Below are positions 35,948-44,068 of a stretch of DNA of 64,000 nucleotides, in pieces. Each line of letters opens with the position of its first letter. The stretch's first letter is position 1. This DNA is from Flavobacterium sp. KJJ. GTDB lineage: Bacteria > Bacteroidota > Bacteroidia > Flavobacteriales > Flavobacteriaceae. The position numbers and the translations under genes were made by a program. Below the pieces are notes generated by a model. It was not told where the DNA came from, ran no database searches, and saw nothing but the letters and a program-made list of their open reading frames with translations. The DNA lies in assembly GCF_000708595.2 (NCBI RefSeq), contig NZ_JARP01000004.1, forward strand, positions 62,001 through 126,000. Reading direction: 5' to 3'.

Positions 35948-36565
35948 ATGGAAAAAGAAACCGTAAGAATAGAAAATTTCAGCGATGCCGTATTTGCGAT
36001 TGCAATTACGCTTTTGGTGCTGGATCTTCATGTTCCAGACGCAGATACTGTAAAAAACGGAACTCAATTACTTGCTTTCTTAAAAGGCGAATGGACAACG
36101 TATCTTGCTTTTACGCTTTCGTTTTTCAGTATTTTTATCATGTGGGTGAATCATCACAAAATTTTCAAGCAGATTTACAGCCGTAATACAGCTATCATGT
36201 TTGCAAACGGATTGATTCTTTTTTTGGTAACCGCAGTTTCATATCCTACAGCTTTATTAGCTCGTTTTTTTGACGGAGATGCCTCGAATATCGCTGTGGC
36301 TATTTATACAGGAATATTTGTGCTTATCAATCTTTCGTATAATTTATTATGGTTTATTGCAAGCCACAACAAGAAACTTTTACGTCCTGAAATCACAAAT
36401 TCGGCAATAAAAAAAATCCGAAATAATTATTTATATGGATTGCCGACTTACTTAATTGCATTCGGAATTTCATTTCAATTTCCCGAAATTGCTTTGGCGA
36501 TCAGCATGCTTTTATTGGTTTTCTGGGCAGTTTCTTCTGGAAAAATAAAAATGATTCAGGAATAA
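35948..36565 (+). CDS. TMEM175-family potassium channel-like protein
   Basis: 205 residues, about six transmembrane helices. The N-terminal RIENFSDAVFAIAITLLVLD carries the FSD signature of bacterial TMEM175 proteins, whose hydrophobic helix 1 forms the ion filter. Further helices include TYLAFTLSFFSIFIMWVNHH and AIMFANGLILFLVTAVSYPT. It would conduct K+ across the inner membrane. It is convergent with the sigma-54-type regulator gene, with only 7 bp between stops. Confidence 0.87.
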   Translation: MEKETVRIENFSDAVFAIAITLLVLDLHVPDADTVKNGTQLLAFLKGEWTTYLAFTLSFFSIFIMWVNHHKIFKQIYSRNTAIMFANGLILFLVTAVSYPTALLARFFDGDASNIAVAIYTGIFVLINLSYNLLWFIASHNKKLLRPEITNSAIKKIRNNYLYGLPTYLIAFGISFQFPEIALAISMLLLVFWAVSSGKIKMIQE

Positions 36566-36572
36566 ATCAAAT

Positions 36573-38150
36573 CTAGAAATGTTTTTTTTTGATCCCTAAT
36601 TTCTGCATTTTAGAAATTAGTGTTGTTCCGGGTAAGTCCAATAAAACTGCTGCACCTTGCGGACCAGAAATTCTTCCGTTGCATTTTTTAACTACTTTTA
36701 AAATATGTTCTCGCTCTATTTCCTGTAATGTTTTAATGTAAAATTCATTTTCTGAAGCTGTAGATTCTGTTTTAAAAATCTCAGGAAAACTCATTTCTTT
36801 GATCGTTTCGTCTTTGGCAAACAAGATACTTCTTTCAACCATATTTTCAAGTTCACGAACATTTCCCGGCCATGCATTTGCCGTCATACTGTTCAACACT
36901 TTTTTAGAAAAACCTTTTATCTTTTTATTGATCTTATTCGAATGTTTTTCCAGGAAAAAATTCCCTAAAACCACAATATCTTCTGCGCGGTCACGCAAAG
37001 GCGGAAGCGGAATCGGAAAAACATTCAATCGGTAATACAAATCACTTCTAAATCGGCCTTCGGCAACTTCTTTTTCTAATAATCTGTTGGTTGCCGCAAT
37101 TACACGAACATTTACTTTTATCGTGTTTTTGCCGCCAATTCTTTCTATTTCTTTTTCCTGAAGTACACGAAGCAATTTTCCCTGCAGTTCTAAGGGCATC
37201 TCTCCTATTTCATCTAAAAAAATGGTGCTGTTTTCGGCTTGTTCAAATTTTCCAATTCTCGTTTCTAAAGCACCTGTAAAAGATCCTTTTTCATGTCCAA
37301 ATAATTCACTTTCAATCAGATTTTCTGGAATCGAAGCACAATTTACTTTTACCATTTTTTTATTCGAAACCAATGATAAATTATGAATCGCACTTGCCAC
37401 GAGTTCTTTCCCCGTTCCTGTTTCTCCAGAAATCAAAACGGTAGATTGCGAAGAAGCAACCTGCGAAATCAATTCGTAAACATTCTGCATGGCATCGCTG
37501 TTTCCTACAATTCCATGAAAACCTTCGTTTTTAATTATAGGTTCTTTATTTTCTTCTGGCGGATTAATTTTCGATTTTGAAAGTACATCAATCTTACTTT
37601 CATATTCTTGGGTCAAAATAATATTTCTTACCGTAATAGAAAGCTGCATCGCAATTCCTCTAATAATTCGGTTAGATTCCCTGCTGAACGTTTTAGCATT
37701 TTTGAAGAAAAGAAAAAGTACATTTCTGTTTCCTTTAATATAAGGAAGGCAAATTCCTATTCCGTTTTTAAAACCTTTATTGTTTGGTAAATTAATAGGT
37801 TCTGGAATTTTTTTTCCGTTTAAAGTATTAAGATCAAAAACAACCGTATCAGCCGAATCCATACATAAATCAAAAAAACCATCCTTAATAGTTAGATTTT
37901 TTGACTTGGAATTTTTCTGCAAAAATTGATAGAAAATATGGTATTCGGTTTCATTCTCATCGGCGGAAGCAAGAATAAAATCATCAAAAGAAAATTCATC
38001 TTTTAAAACACTACTAATTACATGATCAAATTCTTCTTTCGTTAAAGCCTTAGAAAGTGCGCTGCAGATCGACATAATTAACGTTTGTTCTCGCTCTCTT
38101 TCCTGCAGTCGGTTCATTAAAATTGCAGTTTGGTCTGTAGGCTTTTCCAT
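36573..38150 (-). CDS. Sigma-54-type transcriptional activator with GAF-like N-domain
   Basis: 525 residues from ATG 38150 (MEKPTDQTAILMN); a further Met at 38201 would add 17 residues. The N-terminal ~200 residues look like a GAF-type sensor preceded by a coiled coil (LQEREREQTLIMSICSALSK). The AAA+ domain has Walker A GETGTGKE (about 240), the sigma-54 loop GSFTGA (about 288) and Walker B STIFLDEIGEMPL. The C-terminus is a Fis-type helix-turn-helix (SGPQGAAVLLDLPGTTLISKM). There is no receiver domain, so it is probably switched by a small ligand. It is divergent from the dioxygenase gene with a palindromic site between them, and so is the best candidate to bind TTACGAWATATCGTAA. Confidence 0.92.
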   Translation of the reverse strand: MEKPTDQTAILMNRLQEREREQTLIMSICSALSKALTKEEFDHVISSVLKDEFSFDDFILASADENETEYHIFYQFLQKNSKSKNLTIKDGFFDLCMDSADTVVFDLNTLNGKKIPEPINLPNNKGFKNGIGICLPYIKGNRNVLFLFFKNAKTFSRESNRIIRGIAMQLSITVRNIILTQEYESKIDVLSKSKINPPEENKEPIIKNEGFHGIVGNSDAMQNVYELISQVASSQSTVLISGETGTGKELVASAIHNLSLVSNKKMVKVNCASIPENLIESELFGHEKGSFTGALETRIGKFEQAENSTIFLDEIGEMPLELQGKLLRVLQEKEIERIGGKNTIKVNVRVIAATNRLLEKEVAEGRFRSDLYYRLNVFPIPLPPLRDRAEDIVVLGNFFLEKHSNKINKKIKGFSKKVLNSMTANAWPGNVRELENMVERSILFAKDETIKEMSFPEIFKTESTASENEFYIKTLQEIEREHILKVVKKCNGRISGPQGAAVLLDLPGTTLISKMQKLGIKKKHF

Positions 38151-38257
38151 AAACAATAATTCGTGTGGTATTTTATGAGGTAATAGGGTAAATTTAAGCA
38201 ATAGCCTTAATTAAATGGCTATGGATTTTCTAAATAAAACACGTTCGGATAATAAAA

Positions 38258-38273
38258 TTACGATATATCGTAG
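38258..38273. promoter_or_regulatory. Palindromic regulatory site TTACGATATATCGTAG (copy 3)
   Basis: The inner 14 bp TACGATATATCGTA (38259-38272) are a perfect palindrome. The site sits in the divergent region between the sigma-54-type activator (minus) and the dioxygenase gene (plus), so it could serve both. Confidence 0.65.
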
Positions 38274-38379
38274 TCACAAAGACAATACTTTACAGATAAA
38301 TACCTAACTTACAATGCTTTAAATTAAATGGAATATTATTTGTTTACTGTTTGAATGATAAAAATTTAACGGCTTTTTA

Positions 38380-38428
38380 TTTCTTAATCTAGGTTAATCG
38401 ATACAGGACTATAACAGGCGTAAATTTG
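38380..38428 (+). promoter_or_regulatory. Dioxygenase promoter with 22-bp shared activator-like element
   Basis: 38380-38401 is identical over 22 bp to 22641-22662. It is followed after exactly 19 bp by TAAATTTG (38421-38428), a -7 box. The downstream TTTGTAAAAGAAAAT is also shared with the hydrolase promoter. The predicted leader is about 30 nt. Confidence 0.65.
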
Positions 38429-38467
38429 TAAAAGAAAATCAATAACAATTTAATACATATAAAAACC

Positions 38468-39406
38468 ATGGAAAATAAAATTTTAGGCTTACACCATATT
38501 ACTGCAATTGCAGGTGACGCTAAACGTAATTTCAACTTTTACTCAAACATATTAGGATTAAGATTCATCAAAAAAACGGTGAATTTTGACGATCCTGGAA
38601 CGTACCATTTTTACTTTGGAGATGAAGTAGGAAGTGCCGGAACTATCTTAACTTTTTTCCCTTGGGGAGAAGGAATCCAACAAGGAAGAAAAGGTTCTGG
38701 AATGGCAACTGAAATTGGTTATTCTGTTCCAAAAGGAAGTTTGGATTTCTGGCAGAAACGTTTTGAACAGTATAATGTAATTTACAATAAACCGGCTGAA
38801 AAATTTGGAGAAAAATATTTGACTTTCTTAGATCCAGACGGATTAAAATTAGAGTTAATTGAATCTAAAACAGACGATAACAGAAAACCTTGGGAAACAG
38901 ATGAAGTAAAAGCAGATGTGGCTACAAGAGGTTTCCACAACATTACCTTGACTTTAAACAGCATAAAAGCAACAGCTGCAATCTTAACCGAAATATTTGG
39001 TTATAAATTGATTGACCAAGATGTAAACCGCTATCGTTATGCAACAGATGCTGTAGAAAATGCTGCCATTGTTGACTTAGTAGAATTGACTGATGAAAAA
39101 CGCGGTCATGTAGCAAACGGATCTGTACACCATGTAGCTTTCCGTGTTCAAAATGATGAAATATTAATGCATTTCCGTGAAAAAATCGAAGCTTACGGAT
39201 TGTCTATTACGCCACAGATTGACAGAAATTATTTCCATTCTCTTTACTTTAGAGAACCGGGAGGAGTTTTATTTGAAATCGCTACAGAAAACCCTGGTTT
39301 TACAGTAGATGAAAGTTTAGAAGAATTGGGAAAAAACCTAAAACTTCCTGCACAATACGAATCTGACAGAGCTGCTATCGAAGCGCATTTGGTGAAAATT
39401 AATTAA
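38468..39406 (+). CDS. Ring-cleaving dioxygenase, VOC superfamily (MhqO/PcpA-like)
   Basis: 312 residues, two vicinal-oxygen-chelate modules: LGLHHITAIAGDAKRNFNFY with metal His near residue 8, and a second module starting near GFHNITLTL, with further metal ligands in HHVAFRV and the C-terminal Glu in REPGGVLFEIATE. Such enzymes open hydroquinone or related rings using Fe(II); the B. subtilis homologues MhqO/MhqE are part of quinone resistance and have the same length. Single gene with its own promoter and terminator. Confidence 0.92.
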   Translation: MENKILGLHHITAIAGDAKRNFNFYSNILGLRFIKKTVNFDDPGTYHFYFGDEVGSAGTILTFFPWGEGIQQGRKGSGMATEIGYSVPKGSLDFWQKRFEQYNVIYNKPAEKFGEKYLTFLDPDGLKLELIESKTDDNRKPWETDEVKADVATRGFHNITLTLNSIKATAAILTEIFGYKLIDQDVNRYRYATDAVENAAIVDLVELTDEKRGHVANGSVHHVAFRVQNDEILMHFREKIEAYGLSITPQIDRNYFHSLYFREPGGVLFEIATENPGFTVDESLEELGKNLKLPAQYESDRAAIEAHLVKIN

Positions 39407-39726
39407 TTTAAACACATACCCTATTTAATTAGTTCTTAAAAGCTGTCTCTTTTGACAGCTTTTTTGTTTTAGGGAATTGTTATCGCAACTTCAAAAAAAT
39501 TAAACGGAAGAACTGCAACTTCAAATCATCTTGGAGCTTCTTTTGCTTTTATAAAAAAATTCTTTAATACCACTCATTATTCCCCGAGGCCCCAATTTGC
39601 ATTATTACTACATCAAAAAATGAATGTAACATGTTAATTTGACAACATTTCCGCAATATCATATAAGAAAACCTATTGCTATAATCTTAATTTTGAGCTC
39701 GTTAATGAACATAAAATAGTACAGCC
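39407..39726. other. Intergenic region after the dioxygenase gene
   Basis: It holds the dioxygenase terminator. A TAATTTTG box at 39688-39695 could serve as the -7 element of the following small gene, although no -33 box sits at the right distance. Nothing else is recognisable. Confidence 0.4.
39438..39466 (+). terminator. Terminator of the dioxygenase gene
   Basis: A 10-bp perfect stem AAAAGCTGTC / GACAGCTTTT with a 6-nt loop, followed by a T-rich run, 31 bp past the stop. Confidence 0.85.
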
Positions 39727-39921
39727 ATGGAAAATTTAAACAGCTACCAAGAGAAGGATTTTAATAGATGTCCAATTCACAGTGAAATTTATGTAGCAAG
39801 CAATAATGATTTCATTTACAGAAAAGCTTATAAAGGAGACTGGGGACACTGGGACGATCTGCCTGAAACTGCATCTTCTAATCAGACTTCTTATGACTTG
39901 ATGGAAAATAAAAATATGTAA
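39727..39921 (+). CDS. Small hypothetical protein
   Basis: 64 residues, soluble, Trp- and Tyr-containing (FNRCPIHSEIYVASNNDFIY, RKAYKGDWGHWDDLPET). The composition looks like a real folded protein rather than chance, and a perfect terminator begins inside its stop region. I do not recognise a family. It stands alone between the dioxygenase and the convergent methyltransferase gene. Confidence 0.6.
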   Translation: MENLNSYQEKDFNRCPIHSEIYVASNNDFIYRKAYKGDWGHWDDLPETASSNQTSYDLMENKNM

Positions 39922-39948
39922 TAAAAGCAGCATTGCTTTTATTACATA
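39915..39948 (+). terminator. Bidirectional terminator
   Basis: A perfect 15-bp stem (arms 39915-39929 and 39934-39948, core GTAATAAAAGCA) with a 4-nt loop and T-rich sequence on both sides. It lies between the small gene and the convergent methyltransferase gene and can serve both. Confidence 0.85.
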
Positions 39949-39981
39949 TTTTTATTTTATCCTGGATTTACAATCCTAATT

Positions 39982-40749
39982 TTATGCCTTTCTTCCGTAC
40001 ATTAATATTCTTTTAAAAGAATAAATTGCTGGAAGCTTAGGAAATTCTATCGCTATTCTCTCTTTATATATTTTAATAAAAAGCCTTGCCTGTTCGCTTT
40101 CCAATCGCTCTATGTAAGGAATTAAAGCAGACCCTGAAATAAAATCATATAGCGTATCATGGTCTTTTGCAATTATGGGATACACTTTTTGCATAATCTG
40201 AATATCTTCAAGACCGCCATCAAAAAGTATTTGTGCGTATTCATCAATACTCAGAACCGGCGAATCTCTTTTATAACCTTTTAAATAAGTTTTAAAAGGT
40301 TCTTCCTCTATTAACTCTGATAAAATTTTATTAAGCTTATTTTCTGGCTGTACCGGCATTTGTACTGCAAATTGTCCTTTAGAATTAACAAGTTCTAATA
40401 ATTTTGGAAATAATATTTCATGATTATCAGACCATTGCAAAGCTGCGTTACTAAAAATCAAATCCAATTTTTCTCCTGACAACAGCATATCTTCTGTTGT
40501 TGCTCTTCGAAAATGTAAATTTTCAGTTTCCAAAGATTTTGACTGCTCCTGCATTTCAGCAGAAGAATCGATACCAATAAAATTCGCATCTTTAAATTTA
40601 TTGGCTAGGATTGCGGTCTGTTCTCCGGTACCGCAACCTAAATCAATAGCTATCATCCCTTTTACTGGCTGAATGAATGCTGCCAAATCATAAAAAGGCT
40701 GATAGCGAATGTTTTTAAATTTATTATAAATCTCTGGATTCCATGGCAT
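39982..40749 (-). CDS. Class I SAM methyltransferase, trans-aconitate methyltransferase-like
   Basis: 255 residues. The SAM-binding motif is IAIDLGCGTGEQTAILA (motif I), with FIGIDSSAEM (acidic loop) and LIFSNAALQWSDNHE (motif IV region). The N-terminal MPWNPEIYNKF and NAALQW pattern are those of Tam enzymes, which methylate trans-aconitate. Substrate is not proven. It is 20 bp downstream of the GapN-like gene and probably in one transcript. Confidence 0.8.
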   Translation of the reverse strand: MPWNPEIYNKFKNIRYQPFYDLAAFIQPVKGMIAIDLGCGTGEQTAILANKFKDANFIGIDSSAEMQEQSKSLETENLHFRRATTEDMLLSGEKLDLIFSNAALQWSDNHEILFPKLLELVNSKGQFAVQMPVQPENKLNKILSELIEEEPFKTYLKGYKRDSPVLSIDEYAQILFDGGLEDIQIMQKVYPIIAKDHDTLYDFISGSALIPYIERLESEQARLFIKIYKERIAIEFPKLPAIYSFKRILMYGRKA

Positions 40750-40769
40750 ATTGAAGTATTTTGGTTAAA

Positions 40770-42404
40770 TCAAAATATATAATCCGTACTCAAAAAGTTA
40801 GAATCATGATCTCTTACAATCGAATTAAACAGCTTTTTATTGGCATCTGTAGCTTTAGTAGCAACAAGTGAACGAATTGAAAAAGAGCGCAATGCATCTG
40901 ATATTGACAAAGTTCCTTCTGCGCTGTCCTTTCTTCCGGTAAACGGAAAAACGTCTGGTCCGCGCTGTGACTGGCAGTTAATATTTACTCTGCTTACTAA
41001 ATTCACAAACGGATCGATTAAGCTTGCTACTTCTTTCGGATCTTCACTAAAAATACTTACCTGCATACCGTGTGAAGCATTGATTTGATATTCTATAGGT
41101 TCATCAATAGAATCAAAAGGCACAATTGGTATAATTGGACCAAATTGTTCTTCATGATACAATTTCATTTTATCATTTACAGGATAAACAACGGCCGGAA
41201 ATACGAATGAATTATTAGTATAACCACCATTTTCGTTTATTATTTTGGCTCCATTTGCTAATGCATCATCCAAACAACTTTTAAGATAATCTGGTTTATC
41301 GAATTCAGGAAGCGGTGTGATTTTCACATCTTTATCCCAAGGAAGTCCCGGTTTTAGAGCCGCCACAGCCTCACTTAATTTTTGTACAAACTCATCTGCT
41401 ACTTCTTTCTGTACAAAAATCAATTTTAATGCCGTACAACGTTGTCCATTAAAAGATAGCGCACCCAGCAGACACTCATTTACTGCAACATTTAGATCTG
41501 CGTGCTTCGTTACGATCGCTGCATTTTTTGCATCAAGACTTAATATTGATCTTAATCTATTTGCTTTTGGATGTAATTTTTTAAGGCCATTTGCTACTTT
41601 ACTCGACCCAATAAAAGCCAGCACATTTACTTTACCGCTTTCCATTAATGGCGAAATAATTTCTGCACCTCTGCCGTAAAGCGTGTTTACAGTTCCAGGA
41701 GGAAATGCTTCTTTAAAGGCATTAAGCAAAGGATAATGTGCCAAGACACCATGTTTAGGCAATTTAAATAAAATGGTATTCCCCATTATTAGTGCGGGAA
41801 TTAATGTGGTAAAAATTTCATTAAGCGGGTAATTAAAAGGACCCATACTAAGAACAACACCTAATGAAGATCGTCTAATCTGAGCCAAAACTCCTTCTGA
41901 TTCTTCAAATCTGGAAGACTGTCTGTCTAAATCTTTTAAAGCATCTATTGTAGCGTTGATATATTCTACTGTTCGATCAAATTCTTTAGTTGAGTCGGGA
42001 AGGCTTTTTCCAATTTCCCACATCAGCAATTTAATAACGGGTTCGCGCTGCTGAATCATTAGGTATACAAATTTCTGCATACATTTAATTCTGTCTTCAA
42101 CACTCATTGTTGGCCATATCCCTTGTCCGTCGTTGTAAGCTTCTACTGCTGCATCCAGCGATTCTAATGCTTCTTTAGCAGTAGTATGCGGTATTGTACC
42201 TACCAGTTTGCGTTTAAGTCCATCTGTACCTGGAACAAAAACCGGAGAAAATACTTCCGTTACTTCACCATTCCAAGGAACTAATTGACCATTTAGCAGG
42301 TATTCCCGCTGATGAATTTCTGAAATCTTATATTCTTGAGGAATAAGATTTTCTTCTATAAACAGACTATCGATAGCTGTTAAGGATGCTTTTAAATTTT
42401 CCAT
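40770..42404 (-). CDS. gapN: NADP-dependent glyceraldehyde-3-phosphate dehydrogenase-like aldehyde dehydrogenase (GapN type)
   Basis: 544 residues from ATG 42404; a TTG two codons earlier is less likely. The motifs are those of non-phosphorylating GAPDH: VLSMGPFNYPLNE, GNTILFKLPKHG, AFIGSSKVANGLKK, LSLDAKNAAIV, and catalytic Cys in SFNGQRCTALKLIF (about residue 320), with the long N-terminal extension usual in Bacteroidota GapN. It would oxidise glyceraldehyde 3-phosphate to 3-phosphoglycerate, making NADPH. Divergent from nagA with a 381-bp gap. The substrate assignment is by family resemblance. Confidence 0.78.
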   Translation of the reverse strand: MENLKASLTAIDSLFIEENLIPQEYKISEIHQREYLLNGQLVPWNGEVTEVFSPVFVPGTDGLKRKLVGTIPHTTAKEALESLDAAVEAYNDGQGIWPTMSVEDRIKCMQKFVYLMIQQREPVIKLLMWEIGKSLPDSTKEFDRTVEYINATIDALKDLDRQSSRFEESEGVLAQIRRSSLGVVLSMGPFNYPLNEIFTTLIPALIMGNTILFKLPKHGVLAHYPLLNAFKEAFPPGTVNTLYGRGAEIISPLMESGKVNVLAFIGSSKVANGLKKLHPKANRLRSILSLDAKNAAIVTKHADLNVAVNECLLGALSFNGQRCTALKLIFVQKEVADEFVQKLSEAVAALKPGLPWDKDVKITPLPEFDKPDYLKSCLDDALANGAKIINENGGYTNNSFVFPAVVYPVNDKMKLYHEEQFGPIIPIVPFDSIDEPIEYQINASHGMQVSIFSEDPKEVASLIDPFVNLVSRVNINCQSQRGPDVFPFTGRKDSAEGTLSISDALRSFSIRSLVATKATDANKKLFNSIVRDHDSNFLSTDYIF

Positions 42405-42785
42405 ATGCAATTATTTAATCTTGTAACTTTCAAAAAAAATTGTTGTCTTATTTTATTTTGCTAATTTTCCACATTAGATTCTTGATATTAAATGATGTCA
42501 TCATTAGTTGTATTAAGGCAATTTTGAATTCTTATAAAAATACGAAAACTTCATCTGCTGAATAAATTGCTTTTTTCTTTAAAATCGATTGATTATGATA
42601 TTGATACATTTGTACCTTTATAAAAAATAGTTTCAGTTAAACTTACTCAACCAACACATTTAAAAACCAGACAAAACCACAATTTTATTTTGCTGGCGTA
42701 TTTTATTCAAGTTACTTATTTTTTAAATGCAAACGACATAAATTCTAAAATTGATAATAAAATAATCAAGAAATAAAATTGAACA
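42405..42785. other. Divergent promoter region between gapN-like gene and nagA
   Basis: 381 bp. A TACATTTG box (42605-42612, plus strand) matches the Bacteroidota -7 consensus, but the leader to nagA would be about 170 nt and no -33 box is at the right spacing. Otherwise AT-rich without visible structure. Confidence 0.4.
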
Positions 42786-43910
42786 ATGAAACAGGCAATT
42801 GTCAATGCTACTGTGCACACAGGAAATGAAATAATTAATAACGGCACAGTTATCATTGAAAACGGAATCATTATTTCGGTACAAAAAGAAATTCCAAATG
42901 ATATTGAAACCATCGATTTACAAGGAAAACATATTGCATCTGGATTTATAGACATCCAGATAAATGGAGGAGAAAAACACTATTTTAGTCAAAATCCTAC
43001 CGAAGAAACGATTCAGGATATTTACGATTCTAGTCTTAAATATGGTACAACACATATGCTTCCGTGTTTGATATCTTCTTCAAATGAAATGATTCTTAAA
43101 GGAATTGAAGCAATCCGTCATTATCGAGAAAAATATAACAATGGCGTTATCGGAATGCATTTAGAAGGTCCGTTTTTGAATCCGTTAAAACGTGGGGCAC
43201 ACAGCATCGATCAGGTTCGTAAACCTACAAATGCAGAACTTGAAGAAATTATCACACTCGGGAAAGATGTTATAAAAGTAATCACAATTGCTCCCGAATG
43301 TTTTACAGACGAACAGCTGCAGATGTTGTTAGAAAGCGACATCATTATTTCTATCGGACATTCGACTATTACACATAAACAAGCTCAGGTTTATTTTTCG
43401 AAAGGCGTAAAACTCGTCACTCATTTATTTAATGCGATGACACAGTTTGGTCATCGTGAACCAGGCTTGGTTGGAGCTGTTTTTGAAAATGAAAATGTAT
43501 ATGCTCCCGTTATTTTAGATGGTGCACATTGTGACTATGCGGCTGCAAAAGTTGCATATAAACTCAAACACGAAAAATTCTTTTTAATAAGCGATGCTAC
43601 ATTTCTAGGCCGAAAAGTCGACAACTTTCAATGGGATAATTTTGATGCCCATTTAGAAAATGGCTTTTACAGAAACAAAGATGGTAATTTGGCTGGAGCC
43701 ACTATATCAATGTTAGAAGCCGTTCAAAATGCGTATAATCATTTGGATGTTTCTGTAGATGAAGCTATAAAAATGGCAACTTCAAATGTTGCAAACGCAA
43801 TCGGTTTAGAAAATAAAATAGGAAAAATAAAATCTGGATTTCCTGCAAGTTTTGTGAAATTTAATGATGATTTATCTGAAATAGAAACATTTATTTTTTC
43901 AAACAAATAA
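42786..43910 (+). CDS. nagA: N-acetylglucosamine-6-phosphate deacetylase
   Basis: 374 residues. Family motifs are all present: ASGFIDIQINGG, GMHLEGPFLNP (metal Glu), ISIGHSTITHKQAQ (metal His), LVTHLFNAMTQFGHREPG (metal His and substrate loop), VILDGAHC and FLISDATFLG (catalytic Asp). It removes the acetyl group from GlcNAc-6-phosphate during amino-sugar recycling. Cytoplasmic. No nagB or other amino-sugar gene is adjacent. Confidence 0.93.
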   Translation: MKQAIVNATVHTGNEIINNGTVIIENGIIISVQKEIPNDIETIDLQGKHIASGFIDIQINGGEKHYFSQNPTEETIQDIYDSSLKYGTTHMLPCLISSSNEMILKGIEAIRHYREKYNNGVIGMHLEGPFLNPLKRGAHSIDQVRKPTNAELEEIITLGKDVIKVITIAPECFTDEQLQMLLESDIIISIGHSTITHKQAQVYFSKGVKLVTHLFNAMTQFGHREPGLVGAVFENENVYAPVILDGAHCDYAAAKVAYKLKHEKFFLISDATFLGRKVDNFQWDNFDAHLENGFYRNKDGNLAGATISMLEAVQNAYNHLDVSVDEAIKMATSNVANAIGLENKIGKIKSGFPASFVKFNDDLSEIETFIFSNK

Positions 43911-44068
43911 AATAATTTGATAATGAAACTTGAGCTTTCAATAGCATAAAAGTCAGTTTTAATACAATAATACTCAAATAATTAATTCTTATTGGGCTAA
44001 ATCTTTCTTTTAAAGTTTTATTTTTATATCTTGATTCTATTATAAATTTCAATTACAAACCAAAAAGA

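Noticed and set aside
38339..38355. Sigma-54 promoter upstream of the dioxygenase gene
   Set aside because: It resembles the hydrolase element by position, but the GG and GC cores are GT and AA, so it is not a sigma-54 promoter by sequence.
39727..39933. Minus-strand frame opposite the 64-residue small gene
   Set aside because: Leu/Ile/Val-rich antisense product with no signals; the plus-strand gene is followed by a proper terminator.
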